Assembly (NCBI GenBank): GCA_030386875.1
Contig: CM059558.1
Coordinates: forward strand, 2,418,001 to 2,482,000
Length of the DNA: 64,000 nucleotides
From: Morinoia aosen
Lineage: Eukaryota; Arthropoda; Malacostraca; Amphipoda; Talitridae
Direction: 5' to 3'
Shown here: positions 54,183 to 64,000 of the stretch, piece after piece
Numbering within the stretch: position 1 is the first letter of the stretch
Layout: each line of letters opens with the position of its first letter
Notes under the pieces: model-generated
What the model saw: the letters and a program-made list of their open reading frames with translations, nothing else
Told to the model about the DNA's origin: nothing
Databases searched by the model: none
Program-made: the position numbers and the translations under genes

Positions 54183-54432
54183 CATAGAGGTTGGAGTAAA
54201 GGGGACCGGTAACAGCCTGGCCAAGTTTTGGGTGGGTAGGTTTAGGTTAGGCAGCGTATTGTTCTGTGATGTCGACAGCGAGCGAAATCATTGAACGGCT
54301 CAAGTAAAAACAGGTAAATTGAAATGGAAACCTAAACATAAGTTTAGATTTCAATTATGGTAGCTATTCTCGTATTTATTATTCTGATCATCATAATGAT
54401 TTTGAGAGTAATTGTAAAATCGTTACCTAGAA
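54183..54432 (+). repeat. Shared internal block alpha (unit B copy)
   Basis: Homologous to 46935-47187 in the same orientation. It ends at AATCGTTACCT in both. Confidence 0.85.
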
Positions 54433-54642
54433 CGATAAGCACCAGTAATGACAGTACAACAAACAGCAATGCATAAGATCATACACAAAAAAACGATATT
54501 GGCGACATCAAAAAACACTCAATGCATTGATGGGGCTCACAACGGGCACACAAGTCAACGTGATAGCTATTTCTAGTCCATAGAAACCCGTTCGAAAAAA
54601 ATAATATCCATTTTAAATATTTTTGTTACCGTAGAAATTTTT

Positions 54643-54645
54643 ATC

Positions 54646-54679
<34 letters not shown>

Positions 54680-54680
54680 C
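54643..54680. repeat. (TA)n microsatellite
   Basis: An almost pure TA run, interrupted once by TGTA. Confidence 0.9.
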
Positions 54681-55234
54681 ACCCAAATTGCAATATAAAC
54701 TGTTTCAAACATGAATAAAGACAATTTTTCAACATTAAATTTAATACTAAATACATACTAAGATTTGAGAGTTCAATTTTCCATGTTTTATTTCAATTGA
54801 CATCAGTTTACCAAATTGTATTTATGAGTTTTCATATTTGAGAACGGATTACGTCATGCAGCGATGTTAGTGTCCAAATTTTGTACTCTTTTCTAATTTA
54901 TTTAATAAATTTTGGAGCCGTCAAAGGCTACTTGCACAACTGAAACTTCATCACAGAATCGCCCGTACGTCCAAGTTTTAGCGTTTCTCCGAGTATACCT
55001 GTGGTGGAGGAATTGTAGGCGAGCTTGGGTTGTGATGATTATTTTGTGATTGTGAACTTCTACAGGCATGATGATTTGTGCTACAGTCGATATGCCTATT
55101 TACTCTACAATAGACACGCTTCTACCAACCCTCCCCAGTTCCTTCTAGCGCACCAAGAGCTCTCTGCGCAACTAATGCGTTCAATAAACAAAAAGCTTCA
55201 CATAACCACAGGCAATATTAACAACATGCAGAAT

Positions 55235-55720
55235 GCAACTGGAATGATCAGAAACTAATGATAGTTCTCACCTCTTCATTACAATCTACGGTTACAAAAG
55301 ACATTCTGCAAACACGGCGTGTGCATAGTACTCGATACACAGGCTTTATTTACGTAGGCATTTGCTTTGTTTGAGATCATGCCTGGCCTGCCGTTACCGC
55401 TTCCTTATTGGCGATGACCCACGAATGTAGGAGCGATGTGTTGATATGCAGCGTAGATATCTGGATAATGCATTGGTTTCGTGGCGCTCGGAACATGGAG
55501 CTGCTTGTTTTAACGAATATATCAATGCATCTCTCCATAATATTAAGCTTAGAGTAGAAATAGAGCAATCTATATTAAATTTAGAATTAAAGTAGAGCTA
55601 AATGGGCAAATTCTGTACGTTGATGCATTCGTGAAGAAGTCCAACTCCAGGCAAAATTACCTCTGTCTTCAGGAAGCCAACGTTTACTGGTCTTGGTACT
55701 AACTGTTTCAGTTATAGTTA
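55235..55720 (+). repeat. Shared internal block beta (unit B copy)
   Basis: Homologous, inverted, to 63510-64000 (AAACTAATGATAGTTCT, AAAGACATTCTGCAAACACG, GCTGCTTGTTTTAACGAATA, GTTTCAGTTATAGTTA). Part of it recurs at 47190-47300. The partner copy runs to the window edge. Confidence 0.9.
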
Positions 55721-56383
55721 CTACCCTATTAAAAATTAAGGGAGTAGCATGGTCGATTAAAGGAGACAGCGGTGAATTAAAGGAGTATTAAGCGAACCGA
55801 GGCCTCTTCCCTTCTGACACTTCCAGGGCGCGACTCATAAGCGCGATGCGAGCAAGTTCTCCCATGTTGCTACCAGAGGCCACCTGTGCAGATGGTCTCT
55901 AGGTGAGATGCCTGCCATCTTTCTCGAGAGAAATGACGGTTGCCGTCTTTCGCGTCAGTTTTGAAGTTGGTGTTGTGCGTGACAGATGTCTGGATCGTGT
56001 CTCTATTATTTAAAACGTTTCAAGTAGTGTTAGAGTGTATATCAGTGCGAGCGTGTATTACGTGAGGGTGTATAGTACGTGAGGGTGTCAGAAGAAACAA
56101 GAGATGGAAGAGACGTAGAATGCTGGTCTGGAGAGGCATTATTTCAAGAGCATGAACGGAGCAAGGACCCCACTGCTATAGTTTCACCACCTCGGTCAAT
56201 TGATATTTTAGACGATTCATCGTTGTGGTGGGGCTGGTAGTGAAGGCAAAACCTCAATGTGAGCAATGTAAAAACAACAAAATGTGGAAACCAAACCTGA
56301 ATTTTCCCTCGTCAGTCTTCAGCAACCTTTGAATTGAAGGACGTTCTTGAAGGTAATCAACGATGTGTTCAGATACATATTTG

Positions 56384-56530
56384 TGTGTGTGTGTGTGTAG
56401 GGGGGGGGGGGGTTGTGTGTGGGTGTGGGGGTAGGTGTGTGGGAGGGGGGGTGTGGGGGTAGGTGTGTGGGAGGGGGGGTGTGGGGAGGGTTTGAGTGTG
56501 GGGATAGGTGAGGGAGTGTGTGTATATGAA
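56384..56530 (+). repeat. GT/G-rich microsatellite
   Basis: A (GT)n run, a G12 run and repeated GTGGGGGTAGGTGTGTGGGA units. Several runs of four or more Gs lie close enough to form G-quadruplexes. Pro/Thr/His-rich frames on the other strand are artefacts. Confidence 0.9.
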
Positions 56531-56731
56531 TAGCCGGTGTAATTAAGCTCGGGCAAGGTAAAGTCAATTTATTTTCCTTTCTAATTTTAGGAATGAAAGA
56601 TGAAAAATCTGCTAGACGATTGTTTTTGTTATATATATAGCTACGAGTATATTCTTCTAACGACCCTAGGGTATTGTTGCTATATTATTTTCAAGGTACA
56701 TTTATATTGTTCCCTGCAGGCTTTCGCCTCC

Positions 56732-57057
56732 AAGGCTGCGTACAGCTGATTTCCCATTGTTGCACATTCAACCGTTGACGCTTCTCAACCAAATATATCC
56801 AGTTGCCCATTAATTACCTTAGTTATTATAGCTTAATAATGAACACGCACCCTTGAAATTTTCTGCAAGTGAGTAGGGATGTATTTAATTTACATACTCT
56901 GGTACATTTTTTTTGTGCTATCAACCGTGTCTGCTCATGATGAATTGATTAATCGCGCAAGAACTAAGGTAATTCAAGGGCAAACTGGTTAGAATCGGTT
57001 TGAGCAGTGTGACGGTTGGAAAGTGTGACTAATGGGAAATCAGCTGTGCGCAGCCTT
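56732..57057. mobile_element. 326-bp MITE nested in the 1.6-kb element
   Basis: Inverted ends AAGGCTGCGTACAGCTGATT and (reverse complement) AAGGCTGCGCACAGCTGATT, continuing TCCCATT and CAACCGT. No target duplication is evident. No coding. Confidence 0.75.
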
Positions 57058-57393
57058 TTTTTTAAATTAAATTAAGAGGTGGCCATCCTGGGCCTCTCAT
57101 GATTCTCCGATGGTGAATAGGAGAGACTGGTCGCGCCTTGGGAGCGCGACGGTAGTGCTCCATGCTGAGCCATGCGTGGCCACCGGTTGGGACAGAGGCG
57201 CAGGCGCGCCTATAAAGTGGACACTTCGAAGTTGCCTCATAGGAGACGCATGGATGAAACAACCATGCATATTTGGGAGCGCTCCCAAGAATCACCGATG
57301 CCACTCCTATAATATTTAATAGGGTAGATATGTGTCAAATTTTGTGCTAATACTCTGCCTCATCGTGCATACTTTGGGTCTAGGACTTTCGAA

Positions 57394-58510
57394 ATATTCC
57401 TTATTGATAATTAACTTATAAGAAAATCACTGATTAACAATAAGTTCGCTAAACAGTATACTTATCGTAGTTAATTCCTTTCCAAATATTCTGGATTAAG
57501 ACTACTCTTCCTCTATTGTCACCTCGAGCAAGCAAAGCAGGAAAATTACGTAGGACTACAGTTTTTGGTTTATTTGAACCCTGAACTTGATTGGGAAGTC
57601 GTATCTCTGAGCAGTTAGTTTTTCTAATTGAGTCAACGTCAGAGTGTTTTGTAGAATTATGTTTTTAATATAAGTTAATTTTTAGAACGAAAGAAAGGAA
57701 GATTAAATGAGTGCCTCTGGAGTGGATGTGTCTATGCGTGACTGCTGCATGCAGACTTGTGTTGGTAGTACCAAACTTCAACAATTCATTAGACACAGCC
57801 AACATTCAGGAATTTCCCATACAACTGGTCACATACTTTCCCCTCCTTCTCTTTGATCATTGTCAGCAATGCAATCATCCTTTAAAATAAAGAAATTCTC
57901 CCATGTACGGTGTAGAATTGATGTAGGCGGAACACATTTTGAAGAATTTTTGTTGAGTAAATTCAAAATAAATATTGCGAGGAATTGTATCAATAAATTT
58001 GATCGCTTAAAATGATAAACAGCTAATATTTCAAAACACGCATTAAGTTTACAAAATTTCATAAATGAAAATATGTTTATTTGACTATTTTGTACCTGGT
58101 GTGCAATTTTATACTTATATTTTATACCAATTTTAACTTTATACATTTTTTTTTAATCTATACCGAATTTATTTTTTAAATTTCACGGAAGGAAATGCGT
58201 TTATTTGGCCATTTTCTCCTTGTGTGCAATTACCTCTTGTTTTGAAACACCCGGAATACACGTTTTATACGCCAGTAATTTGGGATGCTGAGCTAAGTCC
58301 AGTAATGATATTTAATACGTCAACTATGTGTGTTGCAGGGACAACGTCCAATGGGCGAAATAAACAAAATTGAATGTTAAAAAATATGAATATGACTATT
58401 GAATTACTACTTCGGTTTATCACGCACGTCCTACACCATTACATGCTGAACATTTTCTCTGTCTGTAGAAAATATTTCCTATGGTAACTAATTTATTATT
58501 ACATTGACCT
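57394..58510. other. 1.1-kb segment of unit B absent from unit C
   Basis: Unit C joins ...GACTTTCGA directly to GGCAATGTGGGAATTG; unit B has 1117 bp between the equivalent points. No inverted ends or duplication are visible, so a deletion in C is as likely as an insertion in B. No gene seen. Confidence 0.6.
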
Positions 58511-59012
58511 GGTAATGTGGGAATTGACGGATCAATTCTGTGAAAGAAAATGTAGATGGATACAAGATAATTTAAGGTGACAAGACCGTCTTATCTGAAC
58601 GAACATCATTCACTACAGCAAACAACCGGCAAAAATGACGGGATAAGACACTTTTCTTAAATAAAGCATACAGATTTGGATGGCACCAAATATATATATC
58701 ACTATTGCGCCTGTGTTTAAAATATTCTTTCACAAGTGCCCTGATGGAACTCGTATCACAGAAACGGTCATTGAGCATCCTTTAAGAACGTGAAGAGAGA
58801 GACGGACCAAACAATTTAATTTATTCACCGAGATTCTCATTGTAATAAAATAAGAGAAATTATGCACAGAAAGTGGCATAAATACATTCATTTATTTAAC
58901 AATTTGAGGAGACACCTTGCGTTTTATTTTATATCAACTGACGACAAGTGAACTATCGACATTATCTCAGTGAAAGTTGACCACTCCGATAATATTTCAA
59001 TCAATGAAAGGA
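58511..59012 (-). repeat. Shared internal block gamma (unit B copy)
   Basis: Homologous, inverted, to ~62928-63455: AATATTATCGGAGTGGTCAA, TTTCACTGAG, TACAATGAGAATGTCA-like and GTGCTTAATGACCG-like segments. It lies ~35 bp before satA array 4. Confidence 0.85.
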
Positions 59013-59046
59013 AACTATTGTCACATTTGTGACAAATGGTGCCTTA

Positions 59047-59425
59047 TCTGCAGGTGTTGTAGTCATCCACTATGTAGTTATTGCGCCTGCAGGTGTTGTT
59101 GTCTGCCACTAGTTACTGCGTCTGCAGGTGTTGTCTGCCACTAGTTACTGCGTCTGCAGGTGTTGTCTGCAACTAGTTACAGCGCCTGCAGGTGTTGTCT
59201 GCCACTAGTTACTGCGTCTGCAGGTGTTGTCTGCCACTAGTTACTGCGTCTGCAGGTGTTGTCTGCCACTAGTCACTGCGTCTGCAGGTGTTGTCTGCCA
59301 CTAGTTACTGCGTCTGCAGGTGTTGTTGTCTGCCACTAGTTGCAGCGTCTGCAGGTGTTGTCTGCCACTAGTTAATTCGTCTGCAGGTGTTGTCTGCCAC
59401 TAGTTACAGCGTCTGCAGGTGTTGT
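59047..59425 (-). repeat. satA minisatellite array 4 (-)
   Basis: About 12 units in reverse orientation, mostly homogeneous TGTCTGCCACTAGTTACTGC. Confidence 0.95.
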
Positions 59426-59730
59426 GTTCACGGCACCTGTACTACGGTCAACCAACAACATCTCCACCACCATCAGCTAACATGTCACATTACCTACGGC
59501 TAGTGACCCAGAGATGTTCACTAATTTTCACAGGAGAGCCACTTCCGTTAAACGCATCGATTGAGGGAGCAGCAGCTACTGCAAGTTAGCTTATTTTATA
59601 TAAATTATTCAATAAATAATTAGTAAATCTATTTTCCGAGAGCTGCGCAATGAATAAACTGGGCAAGCGATGCAACTTAGAATAATCAGGCAGTAAGCTG
59701 CATAGGAACAGGCGGCGTGGTAGCAGCAGA
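59426..59730 (-). repeat. Unit B, right flanking repeat (F sequence, inverted)
   Basis: GTGTTCACGGCACCTG, CACCATCAGCTAACATGTC and, after ~120 bp of unrelated AT-rich sequence, AAGCGATGCAACTTAG and CAGGCAGTAAGCTGCATAGG, all in inverted F order. The AT-rich interruption suggests a small insertion within the flank. Confidence 0.7.
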
Positions 59731-60565
59731 CACTGACTAACGGTGGACTAACCAGCCGTCTAATTCCGTCTACAGATCTGCGCCTGTAGGATCGAATGAA
59801 GGCTCTTAAAATACTATAACGTTTTTACAACTTTTCAGACAATCCCTCGAGGATTTGCTGCGCTCCAGCTCAGTTTCAGAAATATGAATTCGACAACTGG
59901 ATATACTTTTATCAGGTGAACGTAAATCATTAACATAATTGAAAATTCAGTATATTACAAGTGTCATGAAATTGTTTCTTGTTATCATTTTCTATCATAT
60001 TTCATAACTATTTCACACAAAATCGTGAAATGAATTTTTTAGTTCACGCCTAACTAAATTATTTTGAAATTGAGTCATCGAAATTCAAATGGAGTAGTTC
60101 ATCACGTATGTTTTCAAATCAACTGAACATCAACACGACATCAGTGGAATTGAAACTTATAGTAACTCTGTACTAAAATAATTTAGTAAACCATGAGCAG
60201 CGAAAGAAAGTTTCTCAGATTTTGTGAGAAATAATACCTACTAAAATACGATAAAAAATGTAAACAAAAATTAATTTATTGAAACTTGTCATCGACCGAA
60301 TTTTTAATTCTGTTGATGTTTTGCAATAACCTGTCCAATATTTCCACCTGTCGAATTCACATAGATAGATTTAAGTGGACAAAACCAATTATCTATTCCC
60401 CCATGAAATGTGCCCAGCTCGGACTCTATATATCTTTACAGCCAATTGTCTCTCCTTACAGCGTATCGCATAGCGTGGGGAAAGGTATGATAGTTGATGT
60501 TTTCTATCCATACGACGGGGTACGAGGTGCATGAGAGCTGTTTGGTTGAGTAAGGCTATTGGTTG
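59731..60565. other. Between units B and C, no gene recognised
   Basis: AT-rich. No convincing coding frame or repeat. Confidence 0.5.
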
Positions 60566-60750
60566 AGCTGTTTGACTTCCTGAACTCCAACCTGTGATTA
60601 GTTTCTGCCAGCACGCCGCCATTTTCCTGCACACCTTACTGCCTGAATGTTCAAAATTGCATCGTTTAGCCATGAGTAATGAGACGTTTTGGCCGGTGAT
60701 GGTGGGGATAGTTGTTGGTTAACATCTATAGTACAGCTGACGTGAACACA
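60566..60750 (+). repeat. Unit C, left flanking repeat (F sequence)
   Basis: GACTTCCTGAACTCCAAC, TTAGTTTCTGCCAGCACGCC, TGCATCGTTTAGCCATGAG, GATGGTGGGGATAGTTG, GTGAACACAACACCTG. Confidence 0.8.
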
Positions 60751-61502
60751 ACACCTGCTGACGCAGTAACTAGTGGCAGACAACACCTGCAGACGCAGTA
60801 ACTAGTGGCAGACAATACCTGCAGACGCAGTAACTAGTGGCAAACAACAACACCTGCAGACGCAGTAACTAGTGGCAAACAACACCTGCAGACGCAGTAA
60901 CTAGCGGCAGATAACAACGCCTGCAGACGCAGTAACTAGTGGCAGACAACAACACCTGCAGACGCAGTAACTAGGGGCAGACAACAACACCTGCAGACGC
61001 AGTAACTAGTGTCAGACAACACCTGCAGACGCAGTAACTAGTGGCAGTCAACACCTGCAGACGCAGTAACTAGTGGCAGACAATACCTGCAGACGCAGTA
61101 ACTAGCGGCAGACAACAACGCCTGCAGACGCAGTAACTAGTGGCAGACAACAACACCTGCAGACGCAGTAACTAGGGGCAGACAACAACACCTGCAGACG
61201 CAGTAACTAGTGGCAGACAACAGCACCTGAAGACGCAGTAACTAGTGGCAGACAACAACACCTGCAGACGCAGTAACCAGTGGCAGACAACAACACCTGC
61301 ACACGCAGGAACTAGTGGCAGACAACAACACCTGCAGACGCAGTAACTAGTGGCAGACAACAACACCTGCAGACGCAGTAACCAGAGGCAGACAACAACA
61401 CCTGCAGACGCAGTAACTTGTAGCAGACAACAACACCTGCAGACGCAGTAACTAGAGGCAGTCAACAACACCTGCAGACGCAGTAACTAGTGGCAGACAA
61501 CC
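60751..61502 (+). repeat. satA minisatellite array 5 (+)
   Basis: The longest array, about 22 units. Many carry an extra AAC (GACAACAACACCTGCAG), giving 35-bp units beside 32-bp ones. Confidence 0.96.
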
Positions 61503-62925
61503 CCACCAGCTCAGGACACACCAACACACACGCTACACTCCCCCCTCACTGTAGCGCGTGTGAACTGATTTTTGATTAGCCGACATCGGCTTGCAAAATT
61601 GACTTTGCTATATTAAAAAATTTTCGAAGTTGATGTCAAATAAAATCAAGACGACATCGTTCAAATTTGACGTAGTTCAATTTAGGAAACTTTTTTCACA
61701 TTCAATTCACGACTCAAAAAACTTATTATCTTAAAAATCGAATCAAAATCTGTTGTACTAAATTGCTTGTTTATTTTTGAAAATTTCAGCTATGTGATAC
61801 TGAAATTAAGCATACAACGTCGAGAAAACTGTTTCACGTTTTCGAAGGCTAACTATGGAAATTTATTTTGCGCATCGAATATGATACCTGAAGTTACTTT
61901 TTTTCTCCTCTCATCGCCCGTCATTTCGCTCTATCATGATTAGTGTTATTATCATTGTATTTTTTGTGTCATTGTAATACATGAACACATGTTTAGGACA
62001 TCCGCTACGCCCAATTTCCCGTCTTAGGATCACCAACCTCCTGTTTAGGTGCACCGGTCTCAGGAAGACCTATAACGCGATGCAAAATATTATGTTGTTG
62101 GCTAGGGCAACTGAAAGGAAGGAATTTTTGGGCAAATTTGTGTACATTGCTACTGATGATAGTAATTGTTTAATGGTTAATTACGCGATGATATTAAAGG
62201 CTGGAGTAAAAACAGTAACGCATTATAATAGATATACAAAGTGACATTAGCAACAACAACAACAACAAAACAGTCAAGACATCAACATTCCACACAACGG
62301 AACACAAGTCAACACGAAAGCTTCCTTCCATTCAATAACAACACAGATGAACACACAGCCAACTCACTCACTCTGAAAAATATTAGAGTTGCTCTCGTGG
62401 TTTTTTGTCAGTTAACTGACCAAATTTTGTTGTAATTAAGTGACAATAAAAAATTTATATCTCTAGAATTGAAATATTTTAAATGTGTTATACTCAGTTT
62501 TAAACGCTGTAAAAAACACTATAAAAAATACTATAACGCTAAAATAAAAACACTATAACACCAATAGTGAAATCTGAAATGTGTTTTACATAGTTATTTT
62601 TAATAAATAAAGTTTTAAATAATCACTGAGTACATTAAAAACCCCTAATTTTTGTCTGATGAATGAAAATCCAGTTTTCTTACCTATTGTCAAATGATGC
62701 TTTTGTTACAGTATGAATTATTAAATCGTACAATTTGTTTATAATTCTGCATCCAAACTTGGCGGTGAAGTAGAAGAAAGGTTACAGCGATGGTGTTGGA
62801 AAACTGAGGGACTTTCACTTAGTCACGTGTGTGCATCTCTCAGACGGCGTTTGCATAAATTTATCAAAAGTTAGATGTTTACACACAAAGTTGCGTTCAT
62901 TGCAGGCATTCATGTTACATTACGT
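61503..62925. other. 1.4-kb segment of unit C without a counterpart in B
   Basis: In B the gamma block lies ~35 bp from satA; in C 1.4 kb separates them. It opens with a GC-rich hairpin (CACACGCTACA...TGTAGCGCGTGTG). A short frame from ATG 61981 to 62244 encodes 87 residues (LLFRCTGLRKTYNAMQNIML) that I do not recognise. The rest is AT-rich. Confidence 0.5.
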
Positions 62926-62927
62926 TA

Positions 62928-63455
62928 CAAATGTGGTGATAGTCTCCTTTGGTTGGTCGAAATATTATCGGAGTGGTCAACTTTCACTGAGGGAATATCG
63001 ATAGTTTACTTCTCATCAATTACTGTGTAATAAAACGCCAGGTGCCTCCTTCAATTGTTAATACATGTATTTATATGTTTTTAGTGCGTAATTTCTCTTT
63101 TGTAATTACAATGAGAATGTCAATGAACGCATTACTTGGATGATCCAACTCTTTTTCACGCTCCTAAAGGGTGCTTAATGACCGTATCTGCGATACGGAT
63201 TCCTCTAGGGCACATGTGAAAAAATATTTTAATCACAGGTACAACTAGGAAATGTATATATCTAGCGTCATCCACATCTGCAAGCTTAATTTTAGAAAAA
63301 TTTTGAATCCCACCATTATTGACGGCTGTGTTTTCTAGTGTATATTATTCCTCTGGTAAGCACAGTCTTATTACCTTAAATTATATTTTTTTGCTCCATT
63401 TTCTTTCACAAAATTGATCCATCAATTCCCACATTGCCGAATCGAAAGTCTTAGA
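62928..63455 (+). repeat. Shared internal block gamma (unit C copy, inverted)
   Basis: Inverted counterpart of 58511-59012, ending at CACAAAATTGATCCATCAATT...CCCACATTGCC, which is where the 1.1-kb segment sits in B. Confidence 0.85.
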
Positions 63456-63509
63456 CACAAGGTATGTGCAATGAAGCAGAGTATTAGCACGGAATTTGAC
63501 ACATCTCTA

Positions 63510-64000
63510 ATAACTATAACTGAAACAGTTCGTACCAAGACCAGTAAACGTTGGCTTCCTGAAGACAGAGGTAATGAGCCTGGAGGTGGACGTTGTCACG
63601 AGTATATCTAATGACGGAATTTGCCCATTTAGCTCTACTTTAATTCTAAATTTTATATAGGACGAGATTGCTCTATTTCTACAGTAAATGTAATATTTGG
63701 AGGATATGTATCGATATATTCGTTAAAACAAGCAGCTCCATGTTCCGAGCGACACGAAACAAACGCATTATCCAGATATATACGCTGCATATCAACACAT
63801 CGCTCTTACATCCGTGGGTCATCGCCAATACGGAAGCGGTCTCTGCAGGCCAGGCATGATCTCAAACAAAGCAAATGCTTACGTAAATAAAGCCTGTGTG
63901 TCGAGTACTATGCACACGCCGTGTTTGCAGAATGTCTTTTGTAACCGTAAATTGTAATAAAGAGCTTAGAACTATCATTAGTTTCTGATTATTCCAATTT
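63510..64000 (-). repeat. Shared internal block beta (unit C copy, inverted; runs off the window)
   Basis: Inverted counterpart of 55235-55720. Similarity continues to the last base, so unit C extends beyond the window. It contains the empty site for the TA-flanked element of unit B. Confidence 0.9.

Larger units (their letters stand above)
55724..57324. mobile_element. 1.6-kb TIR element with TA duplication, inserted in unit B
   Basis: Inverted ends CCCTATTAAA (left) and TTTAATAGGG (right), flanked by TA (55722-55723, 57325-57326). The inverted homology extends weakly ~35 bp inward (GGAGT.GCAT). Unit C at 63505-63525 has the same flank without the element. No transposase frame is seen inside. 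TA target and size fit a non-autonomous Tc1/mariner-like element. Confidence 0.8.

Noticed and set aside
37628..61502. satA arrays as possible CRISPR arrays (repeat ~32 bp)
   Set aside because: The units are contiguous with no unique spacers, and the surrounding DNA is clearly eukaryotic.

Overview
The window looks like repeat-rich, probably heterochromatic or intergenic DNA from an arthropod, most likely an insect. The basis is the mix of elements: a copia-type element with a half-tRNA primer site, insect-style Ty3/gypsy elements, I/LOA-like and CR1-like LINEs, Harbinger-type DNA elements with a MADF protein, a tRNA-derived SINE and many MITEs. No host gene, tRNA gene or rRNA gene could be recognised, and the species cannot be named from the sequence alone. 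Nearly all protein-coding signal belongs to mobile elements.

Region 1 (1-19.6 kb) is a nest of insertions. A SINE stub and a dead LINE reverse transcriptase are followed by an LTR element (gag from 938). That gag is split by a complete minus-strand Ty3/gypsy element (Gypsy-1, 1769-8844) with two 1171-bp LTRs differing at one base and a 4-bp AAGG target duplication. The outer element resumes (last zinc knuckle, protease start) and is cut at 9242 by a copia element whose 1187-codon frame is unbroken but which loses its 3' end at about 13020. There a 6.6-kb segment begins, bounded by inverted ~36-bp repeats (13020-13055 and 19610-19645). It holds a Harbinger-like element with a MADF fragment (13861-15647) and a ~1-kb palindromic element (16920-18568), one arm of which carries a second Harbinger-like insertion with a TAA duplication.

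Region 2 (19.6-34.2 kb) is a decayed I/LOA-type LINE (ORF1 with zinc knuckles, endonuclease, RT, RNase H). Its RT gene is split at 24306/32218 by a second minus-strand gypsy element (Gypsy-2) with 188-bp LTRs that differ at one base. Gypsy-2 has a textbook UUUAAAC slippery site directly before its gag stop codon and has lost the end of RNase H and nearly all of integrase.

Region 3 (34.2-64 kb) holds hairpin MITEs, a SINE, a CR1-like LINE (39.6-44.5 kb) and an unusual repeat family. Five arrays of a ~32-bp minisatellite (satA) each sit just inside the same ~200-bp flanking sequence, in alternating orientation (+ at 37.6, - at 49.4, + at 52.6, - at 59.0, + at 60.8 kb). Internal blocks are shared between the units. 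The simplest reading is three large elements with long, minisatellite-bearing inverted ends: A (~37.4-50.0 kb), B (~52.4-59.7 kb), and C (from ~60.57 kb past the window end, in the opposite internal orientation). Two inverted copies of a module carrying a 17-bp minisatellite (satB) lie at 38.0-39.4 and 50.3-52.0 kb. I did not recognise this family, and it is the best candidate for something undescribed.
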